Positions 31,708 through 36,823 of a DNA stretch of 36,823 nt are shown one piece after another. The notes below the pieces were generated by a model that worked only from the letters and a program-made list of their open reading frames with translations, did no database searches and was not told the DNA's origin. Each line of letters begins with the position of its first letter. Within the stretch, counting starts at the first letter, position 1. The position numbers and the translations under genes were made by a program. This DNA is from Chthonomonas calidirosea (GTDB taxonomy: Bacteria; Armatimonadota; Chthonomonadetes; Chthonomonadales; Chthonomonadaceae), in the NCBI GenBank assembly GCA_945878775.1, contig CAMCUQ010000015.1:1-36823 (forward strand), in the 5' to 3' direction.

Positions 31708-32174
31708 ACAAATATCAACCCCATGTTGTCGTCTTACCAGAGGATGATGCCACCCGCCAATTGGCAGTAGGTTTTAGTTTGGGAATGCACCAAACCTGTC
31801 CGCTGGATGTGAAAGACCCTGCTGGCGGTTGGACACACGTTCTCCAACTGTTTGTGACAGAATATCTTCCCAAATTTCGGAAAGATAAAGGGAACCTGCA
31901 CCTTGTTATGCTCATTGATTTTGACAATAATCTGGAGCGATTGGAAACGATGAGGGAACGTATTCCTGATGAACTGAAAGGGCGCGTATTTGTTATCGGG
32001 GCATGGTCAGCAGCAGAAAAATTGCGACAGGGTCAGTATGGCAGTTTTGAGAAGATTGGATTGTCGCTGGCTCAGGATTGTCAAGAGGAGAGACCGTGGA
32101 ACCATGAGCTCCTCCAGCATATTGACGAGGAGATTAAGGACATGACCAAAGCCCTTAAACCCATTTTGTTTTAG
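31704..32174 (+). CDS. Small TOPRIM-like protein, partner of the AAA ATPase
   Basis: A 156-residue protein, second in the cassette. I choose ATG 31704, which overlaps the ATPase stop as ATGA; ATG 31698 is also in frame. There is no signal or membrane helix. Two blocks recall a TOPRIM fold: HVVVLPEDDATRQLAVGF with Glu13, and LHLVMLIDFDNNLERLETM with Asp72-x-Asp74. A third block, GRVFVIGAWSAAEKLRQ, and the end WNHELLQHIDEEIKDMTKALKPILF look conserved in type. TOPRIM proteins bind Mg2+ at such Glu and Asp-x-Asp positions and cut nucleic acids, as in OLD and PARIS systems; here the protein is short, and the match is by eye, so it may instead be an inactive sensor. It ends 54 bases before the guanylyltransferase gene. 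Confidence 0.75.
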   Translation: MNKYQPHVVVLPEDDATRQLAVGFSLGMHQTCPLDVKDPAGGWTHVLQLFVTEYLPKFRKDKGNLHLVMLIDFDNNLERLETMRERIPDELKGRVFVIGAWSAAEKLRQGQYGSFEKIGLSLAQDCQEERPWNHELLQHIDEEIKDMTKALKPILF

Positions 32175-32228
32175 TGGAGAGCGTCTATTGAAGAGTAAAG
32201 CAAAACTTAGCTGGGAGTCGTATCTGCA

Positions 32229-33281
32229 ATGAAGGCAATGATTTTGGCGGCGGGAGTTGGCTCCCGTCTTGATCCGTTGACAAGGAACGTACCGAAGCCC
32301 CTTGTTCCTATCGTAAACCGCCCTGTAATGGAGTACTTGATCGATCTGCTGAAGAAGCATGGGTTCAATGAGATTATGGTGAACCTCCACTATTTGGGGG
32401 ATCAGATCGTGTCCTATTTTGGCGATGGTTCTCAATGGGGCGTCAAACTGTACTACTCACACGAAGATCAATTGTGGGGGGATGCCGGAAGCCTCAAACG
32501 TGTGGAAGAGTTTTTTAAGGACGAGACCTTTATTGTTATTGGCGGTGACGACCTGACAGATATGGACTTGACTCGTCTGCTTCGGACGCACAAAGAGAAG
32601 AAAGCTATTGCCACTATTGCGTTGTCGCTTGTCGATGACCCTAGCGAATATGGCATCGTCTTGATGGATGAAAATAGTCGCATTACGCGGTTTTTGGAGA
32701 AGCCAAAAGGAGAGGTGATCTTCTCGAATACGGCAAATACGGGCGTGTATATCTTTGAACCAGACATTTTTGAATTGATACCGCGAGGAACCTTCTATTT
32801 GTTTGGCAAGCAGGTTTTCCCTTTGCTTCTCGATCAAAGGCTCCCGCTATTTGGGCATCTGACAGCTGCCTACTGGAAAGACGTGGGGAACCTGAAGGTT
32901 TATCAGCAGACGCATCAGGATGTTCTTGCTGGGCGTGTGGATACCAAATTGCCCTTAACAGAAGCGCGGAAGTATGTGTGGATCGGTGAGAATGTCACCA
33001 TTGATCCCACTGCGGAGATCGGTTATCCCGTTGCCATTGGGCACAACGCCGTCATACAGGCAGGGGCGCGTATCTTAGAGAATACCATTGTGGGGAACAA
33101 TTGTACCGTGGAAGAGGGCGCAACCGTCCGGGATAGCATTCTTTGGGATGGTTCTGTCGTCATGCGAAACACCCATTTGGAACGGTGCGTCGTGGGTAAG
33201 GAATGTAAGGTCAAGACAGATGCCGCCATCTTTGATGGTATTATCGTGAACCCACAACGCCCCGAGGCGAACGGTAAATAG
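32229..33281 (+). CDS. Sugar nucleotidyltransferase with left-handed beta-helix (mannose-1-phosphate guanylyltransferase-like)
   Basis: A 350-residue cytoplasmic enzyme that makes an NDP-sugar, most likely GDP-mannose. The N-terminal domain (1-235) has the pyrophosphorylase signature MILAAGVGSRLDPLTRNVPKPLVPI, then IIVIGGDDLTDMDL-like (FIVIGGDDLTDMD) metal site and FLEKPKGE. The C-terminal part (about 250-345) has hexapeptide repeats (IGENVTIDPTAEIGYPVAIG, VEEGATVRDSILWDGSVVM) of a left-handed beta-helix. Eukaryotic-type GDP-mannose pyrophosphorylases and glucose-1-phosphate transferases share this layout, so the exact base and sugar are not certain. It is last in the run that begins with galU and ends at the terminator 33301-33347. 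Confidence 0.85.
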   Translation: MKAMILAAGVGSRLDPLTRNVPKPLVPIVNRPVMEYLIDLLKKHGFNEIMVNLHYLGDQIVSYFGDGSQWGVKLYYSHEDQLWGDAGSLKRVEEFFKDETFIVIGGDDLTDMDLTRLLRTHKEKKAIATIALSLVDDPSEYGIVLMDENSRITRFLEKPKGEVIFSNTANTGVYIFEPDIFELIPRGTFYLFGKQVFPLLLDQRLPLFGHLTAAYWKDVGNLKVYQQTHQDVLAGRVDTKLPLTEARKYVWIGENVTIDPTAEIGYPVAIGHNAVIQAGARILENTIVGNNCTVEEGATVRDSILWDGSVVMRNTHLERCVVGKECKVKTDAAIFDGIIVNPQRPEANGK

Positions 33282-33300
33282 CCGTTACATCTGCAACATG

Positions 33301-33347
33301 AAAAGACCTCCTGCTTTCCCTTTTTTGGGGTATGCAGGAGGTCTTTT
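33301..33347. terminator. Bidirectional terminator between convergent genes
   Basis: AAAAGACCTCCTGC (33301-33314) pairs perfectly with GCAGGAGGTCTTTT (33334-33347), 14 bp. A- and T-rich ends on both sides let it end both the guanylyltransferase (plus) and ahcY (minus) transcripts. Confidence 0.92.
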
Positions 33348-33370
33348 GTTTTTTGTTGCGCTAAAAGGCT

Positions 33371-34798
33371 CTAGTAGCGGTAGGTATCCGGCTTGTAGGG
33401 ACCTTCGGTAGGGACGCCAATATAGTCTGCTTGGCGAGCCGTAAGCGTCGTGAGTTTCACGCCAATCTTCTCGAGGTGGAGGCGAGCAACCTCTTCATCC
33501 AGTTGCTTGGGAAGTGTGTAGACGCCAACCTCATAGCGATCTCGGTTTTTCCAGAGATCGATTTGTGCCAGAGTCTGGTTTGCGAAACTGTTGGACATGA
33601 CGAAGCTGGGGTGTCCTGTCGCACAGCCCAAATTCACGAGACGTCCTTCCGCGAGGAGGAAGATGCTATTTCCAGTGGGGAAAGTGTACATATCGACTTG
33701 GGGCTTGATATTGGTTCGGACTGCGCCGGAGTTGTTCAAGAGGTCAACCTGAATCTCGTTGTCGAAGTGTCCAATATTGCAGACAATCGCCTGATCCTTC
33801 ATCTTCTTCATGTGTTCCAACGTGATGATGTCCACGTTTCCGGTACAGGTGACATAAATATCTCCAATGCCTAGGCTCTCTTCCACTGTGGTGACCTGAT
33901 AGCCTTCCATTGCCGCCTGTAGGGCGTTGATGGGGTCTATTTCGGTGACAATGACACGTGCACCTAAACCGCGCAGAGATTTTGCTGAGCCTTTGCCCAC
34001 ATCACCATAACCACAGACGACGGCGACTTTGCCGGCTACCATCACGTCTGTAGCGCGTTTGATACCATCTACAAGCGATTCGCGGCAACCGTAGAGGTTA
34101 TCAAATTTGGATTTGGTGACGGAGTCGTTGACATTGATTGCGGGGATGAGTAGTGTGCCTGCCTCTTGCATTTTGTAGAGGCGATGGACGCCTGTAGTGG
34201 TCTCTTCGGAGACTCCGCGCCAATCTGCGACAACGTCATGCCAGAAGGAGGTGCTGTTCTGCGCCACTTCCTTCAGAAGGTTCTTGATTACCTGCTCCTC
34301 ATGGCTTTCGGAGGTGGTGCTCACCCAATCGCTCCCATTCTCCAACTCATAACCTTTGTGAATCAGGAGCGTGGCGTCTCCGCCATCGTCCACAATCAGC
34401 TGGGGACCTTTTCCGTCGGGGAAACTGAGGGCTTGGAAGGTACACCACCAATACTCTTCGAGGGTTTCACCCTTCCATGCGAAGACCGGAATGCCCGCTT
34501 CTGCAATAGCTGCTGCGGCGTGGTCTTGGGTAGAAAAAATGTTGCAGCTTGCCCAACGAACAGTGGCTCCGAGTGCAGTGAGAGTCTCGATCAGGACAGC
34601 TGTCTGAATGGTCATATGCAGAGAGCCCATGATACGGACTCCGGTGAGGGGCTTTTCTGCGGCGTATTTGTTGCGGATCGACATGAGACCGGGCATCTCT
34701 TGCTCGGCGATCATGATCTCTTTGCGCCCCCATGAGGCGAGGGAGAGATCGGCGACTTTATAGGGTACGGTTGTAGATTCCAATAGGGTTAAGCTCAT
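33371..34798 (-). CDS. ahcY: S-adenosylhomocysteinase
   Basis: Splits S-adenosylhomocysteine into adenosine and homocysteine, keeping methyltransferases free of product inhibition. The 475-residue cytoplasmic enzyme has [19 protein letters not shown] at its start, the substrate block [21 protein letters not shown] ([18 protein letters not shown]), the NAD-binding [21 protein letters not shown] and the conserved end KPDTYRY. The start is ATG 34798, with GGAGGT 7 bases upstream; an in-frame ATG at 34813 overlaps that site. The length is that of the bacterial type with the usual insert. A palindrome lies 43-58 bases upstream, and the divergent gene encodes an ArsR-methyltransferase regulator, so the pair forms a self-contained SAH response unit. 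Confidence 0.97.
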   Translation of the reverse strand: MSLTLLESTTVPYKVADLSLASWGRKEIMIAEQEMPGLMSIRNKYAAEKPLTGVRIMGSLHMTIQTAVLIETLTALGATVRWASCNIFSTQDHAAAAIAEAGIPVFAWKGETLEEYWWCTFQALSFPDGKGPQLIVDDGGDATLLIHKGYELENGSDWVSTTSESHEEQVIKNLLKEVAQNSTSFWHDVVADWRGVSEETTTGVHRLYKMQEAGTLLIPAINVNDSVTKSKFDNLYGCRESLVDGIKRATDVMVAGKVAVVCGYGDVGKGSAKSLRGLGARVIVTEIDPINALQAAMEGYQVTTVEESLGIGDIYVTCTGNVDIITLEHMKKMKDQAIVCNIGHFDNEIQVDLLNNSGAVRTNIKPQVDMYTFPTGNSIFLLAEGRLVNLGCATGHPSFVMSNSFANQTLAQIDLWKNRDRYEVGVYTLPKQLDEEVARLHLEKIGVKLTTLTARQADYIGVPTEGPYKPDTYRY

Positions 34799-34817
34799 TT
34801 TCAATACCTCCATGGAC

Positions 34818-34898
34818 TATTATGGCATATCAATCAATAAATCAATATCTATTGATGAATTATTTTGCATTCGGGTTAATTTTTTTTCTGCCATAATA
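34818..34898. promoter_or_regulatory. Divergent promoter-operator region between ahcY and the ArsR-type regulator
   Basis: A perfect palindrome ATCAATA-TC-TATTGAT (34841-34856) is preceded by two further ATCAAT half-sites (34829-34834, 34833-34838). Flanking it, TATTATGGC (34818-34826) and its inverse GCCATAATA (34890-34898) each hold a CATAAT -10 candidate, one per direction. On the ahcY side the palindrome falls in the -35 zone (15-17 bases upstream), so binding would repress ahcY. ArsR-family regulators use such dyads; that the neighbour binds here is inference. Confidence 0.75.
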
Positions 34899-34941
34899 CC
34901 ATTGGGAATGTAAAACTAACTTTGATTATGGAACTCTGCTC

Positions 34942-35886
34942 ATGGAAGTATTGAAGTGGCTTCGACTATTGGGTGACGGCTCACGGGTTCGGATTTTGCG
35001 CTTGGTGGCACGGGAAGAGTTGAGCGTCGCGGATCTACAAGAGATTTTGGGCATGGGGCAGAGCCGCATCTCTATGCAACTCTCTCAGCTACGGCAATCG
35101 GAGTTTGTGGAGGTGCGTCGGGCAGGACAGAAGAGCCTGTACCATATGGTAATACCTGCCGGAGCCGAGGCGATTTTGCACGAGGTCTTAGAAAAATCGA
35201 CTTCTGACATTCGCGAGATCGCGCATGATGACGAAGGGCTGAGGCTACTCCTGGAGCGGCGTAAGGATCATCTGCGGAGCTACTTTGACGGGCTAGCGGG
35301 ACGCTTTGGGCGGAATTATGTTCCTGGTAGGAGCTGGAAGGCTCTTGCCGAAATGACGCTACGCCTGTTGCCACCCCTCGTTATTGCTGATATTGGGGCA
35401 GGGGAGGGGACGATGTCTCTCCTGCTTGCACAAACGGCTGAACGGGTTATTGCCGTCGATAGCTCTATCAAAATGGTGGAATATGGCTCCGAACTTGTTG
35501 TGCGGAACGGGATCGAGAATGTGGAGTATCGGCAAGGCGATATGGAGGAGTTGCCTATAGGGACAGAGGAGGTGGATATGGTGCTTTTACATCAGGCACT
35601 GCACCACGCCTTACACCCTTCCCAAGCCTTGTCCGAGGCGTGGCGGATATTACGCCCTAATGGTAGAATCGTTTTGCTTGATCTGGTGAAGCACGACGTA
35701 GAGGAGGCGCGTGAACTCTATGGCGATGTGTGGCTTGGCTTTTCCCAAGTGGAATTGGTAACACTCCTACGCAATGCCAAATTTGAGGATATTAGGATCT
35801 CTATTGTGGATAGAGCAGGAGAGCCACCCCATTTCGAGACGATTATGGCACTAGGCGCGAAGAGGTGTTCTCACCTAGCAGAATAA
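34942..35886 (+). CDS. ArsR-family regulator fused to a SAM-dependent methyltransferase domain (SahR-like)
   Basis: A 314-residue cytoplasmic protein with two domains. Residues about 1-90 form an ArsR winged helix (LRLLGDGSRVRILRLVAREELSVADLQEILGMGQSRISMQLSQLRQ region, with recognition helix near 40-55). Residues about 125-305 form a class I methyltransferase fold: VIADIGAGEGTMSLLL (SAM loop, GAGEG), RVIAVDSS, VEYRQGDMEELPI and LHQALHHALHPSQALSEAWRILRPNG. The domain probably senses SAM/SAH rather than acting on DNA, as known for SahR-type regulators of the methionine cycle; which ligand it binds is not shown. It diverges from ahcY, which it likely controls, and probably itself. The ribosome site at 34942 is weak; the gene appears monocistronic. 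Confidence 0.88.
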   Translation: MEVLKWLRLLGDGSRVRILRLVAREELSVADLQEILGMGQSRISMQLSQLRQSEFVEVRRAGQKSLYHMVIPAGAEAILHEVLEKSTSDIREIAHDDEGLRLLLERRKDHLRSYFDGLAGRFGRNYVPGRSWKALAEMTLRLLPPLVIADIGAGEGTMSLLLAQTAERVIAVDSSIKMVEYGSELVVRNGIENVEYRQGDMEELPIGTEEVDMVLLHQALHHALHPSQALSEAWRILRPNGRIVLLDLVKHDVEEARELYGDVWLGFSQVELVTLLRNAKFEDIRISIVDRAGEPPHFETIMALGAKRCSHLAE

Positions 35887-36087
35887 CGGTATGGGCTTTC
35901 CGCATTTTATCCTGTCTTTGCAAATCGCGGAGAAACCTCGCAATGGTACGGTACGTATTCAGTATGTCTGCAGGCTGAGAGCCTTCTCCAGTTATTCGTC
36001 GATACCGGAGAGAGGCTTGCGAATCGGGATATAAGGGCGGTAGAAGGCTATTGCAGAGGACTAAGTTGTAACAAACCGCCCACGGGC

Positions 36088-36117
36088 TTGACAAATTCTT
36101 TGTTGGGCGAATATACT
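36088..36117 (+). promoter_or_regulatory. Promoter of the fatty acid hydroxylase-like gene
   Basis: TTGACA (36088-36093), 18 bases, TATACT (36112-36117). The start point would be near 36124, giving a leader of about 75 bases. Confidence 0.8.
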
Positions 36118-36127
36118 GAAGATATAT

Positions 36128-36173
36128 CCTGCTCCTTAAGCAGGTGCGCGTGAAGGGGTAAGAACGCTTACCC
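36128..36173 (+). other. Two leader hairpins upstream of the hydroxylase-like gene
   Basis: CCTGCT/AGCAGG (36128-36133, 36139-36144) sits at the predicted mRNA 5' end. GGGTAAG/CTTACCC (36156-36162, 36167-36173), with a 4-base loop, ends 26 bases before the ATG. There is no poly-T, so these are leader structures rather than a terminator. Confidence 0.5.
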
Positions 36174-36199
36174 TTGTTCAGAAGGGAAAACCTAATACA

Positions 36200-36802
36200 A
36201 TGAGTTGGAATCTAAAGTGCGAATTAGTCGCATTTGTTTGCTATTTCCTGTATGGCAGTTTCTTTGAATGGGCGTTCCACAAGTATCTCTTCCATTCAAA
36301 TAAGTACATTAAGGCAACCTATCGAGCACACATGCTCGTCCATCATCTTAGGTACAAGTACTCTAAGAACTCGTATGAATGGCATGAGGGAGATGGGCGC
36401 AACAAAGAGCATATTTCCATGGACTGGTTTGCGTTGCCTTTGTTCCTTGGTGTTCACCTTCCATTTCAGATTGCGATTCAGTATCTAACTGGCATTCCTA
36501 GTGCGTTTGCTGGTGTGGCTGCAATCACCGCGTACTACTGTGTGTATGAGTATTTCCACTTCTGTATGCACATTCCAGGAGGACGCTGGTTCGAGAACTT
36601 GAAGCCCTTTACCTTCGCTAAGGAGCATCACCGGATTCACCATAAGTATATGCTACGCAACCTAAACGTTTTCTTCCCGTTGGCTGATCTTTGCTTGGGA
36701 ACCTTTATCAGCGCAGATAAAAACCGAGCACAAGAGGCACGTGAGGCGGCGGCGAAAGAGAGTATCACTTCTATTGAGCGCGAAAAAGTCGGCGCACGAT
36801 AG
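36200..36802 (+). CDS. Fatty acid hydroxylase/sterol desaturase superfamily membrane protein
   Basis: A 200-residue integral membrane di-iron enzyme. The histidine clusters that hold the two irons are present: HKYLFH (27-32), HMLVHH (44-49), HFCMH in the third helix region and HHRIHH near 150-155. Three to four hydrophobic segments surround them (VAFVCYFLYGSFFEW, ALPLFLGVHLPFQIAI, FAGVAAITAYYCVYEY). This superfamily hydroxylates fatty acids, sterols or carotenoids; the substrate is not clear from the sequence and no carotenoid or lipid genes are next to it. The C-terminal 30 residues are charged and helical. The gene has its own promoter and a 75-base structured leader. Start at ATG 36200 has only a weak GAAGG ribosome site. 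Confidence 0.85.
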   Translation: MSWNLKCELVAFVCYFLYGSFFEWAFHKYLFHSNKYIKATYRAHMLVHHLRYKYSKNSYEWHEGDGRNKEHISMDWFALPLFLGVHLPFQIAIQYLTGIPSAFAGVAAITAYYCVYEYFHFCMHIPGGRWFENLKPFTFAKEHHRIHHKYMLRNLNVFFPLADLCLGTFISADKNRAQEAREAAAKESITSIEREKVGAR

Positions 36803-36823
36803 AGCCACTGTAGTATTGTGAGC

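Larger units (their letters stand above)
35887..36199 (+). other. Intergenic region without a supported gene
   Basis: About 313 bases. It holds a short AGGCT/AGCCT repeat near 35990 and, on the right, the promoter and leader hairpins of the hydroxylase gene (listed separately). I see no open reading frame with a good start and no convincing terminator for the ArsR-type gene. Confidence 0.5.

Noticed and set aside
30565-32174. ATPase pair as a transposon or integron remnant
   Set aside because: No transposase, integrase, terminal inverted repeats or target-site duplications are visible around it.
34166-34735. 189-codon plus-strand frame opposite ahcY
   Set aside because: Shadow of a highly conserved coding sequence; composition typical of antisense frames.
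34799-34860. SAH or SAM riboswitch in the ahcY leader
   Set aside because: The leader is short and AT-rich and lacks the paired GC-rich core of these riboswitches; a protein operator explains the repeats better.
35843-36094. 83-codon minus-strand frame after the ArsR-type gene
   Set aside because: No ribosome site, overlaps the end of the regulator gene and has no protein-like pattern.

Overview
The window looks like chromosome from a diderm bacterium of the phylum Armatimonadota or a close relative; this is inferred from gene content, not from a marker-gene tree. Supporting evidence: a prepilin with the leader [29 protein letters not shown]; a DUF1592/DUF1552 gene pair as in Planctomycetes, Verrucomicrobia and Armatimonadota; large secreted glycosidase-like and esterase-like proteins; and LolA-like and MacA/MacB-like envelope proteins. 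Sigma70-type promoters (TTGACA/TATAAT) and GGAGG ribosome sites are easy to see. There is no CRISPR array, rRNA, insertion sequence or prophage.

Left part (1-11.3 kb). The 5' end of argS runs off the left edge on the minus strand. Next come a CBS-DUF1385 membrane protein and a DUF5060/GH5-like lipoprotein, both minus. A plus-strand operon follows: a GH-D-clan-like glycosidase, a PhyH dioxygenase and a secreted tandem SGNH hydrolase. Together these suggest degradation of substituted polysaccharide. A strong promoter with a long, structured leader then drives a prepilin gene and a small membrane protein, closed by a terminator. A second PhyH gene comes next.

Middle (11.3-27 kb). On the minus strand are an unrecognised 157-residue protein, a UDP-HexNAc dehydrogenase whose promoter carries a perfect inverted repeat, a double alpha/beta hydrolase, a MacB-like permease, a MacA-like adaptor and a DUF3500 protein. 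On the plus strand are a LolA-like periplasmic protein, a histidine phosphatase and an FtsX-type permease (tightly packed), then the DUF1592 cytochrome-like protein and its DUF1552 partner. A tRNA-Glu(CTC) on the minus strand has its own promoter and terminator.

Right part (27-36.8 kb). A plus-strand run holds GalU, a DegT-family sugar aminotransferase, an aldo/keto reductase, a two-gene AAA ATPase/TOPRIM-like cassette and a mannose-1-phosphate guanylyltransferase-like enzyme, ending at a bidirectional terminator. The sugar-nucleotide enzymes, with the UDP-HexNAc dehydrogenase at 12 kb, point to surface polysaccharide synthesis. The ATPase pair is AT-richer than its neighbours, overlaps by 4 nt and looks like a compact relative of OLD/PARIS-type defence modules; it is the best candidate for an undescribed system. 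Next, ahcY and an ArsR-methyltransferase fusion gene diverge from a region with a perfect ATCAATA-N2-TATTGAT palindrome, a probable S-adenosylhomocysteine-responsive switch. The window ends with a fatty acid hydroxylase-superfamily membrane protein behind a strong promoter.
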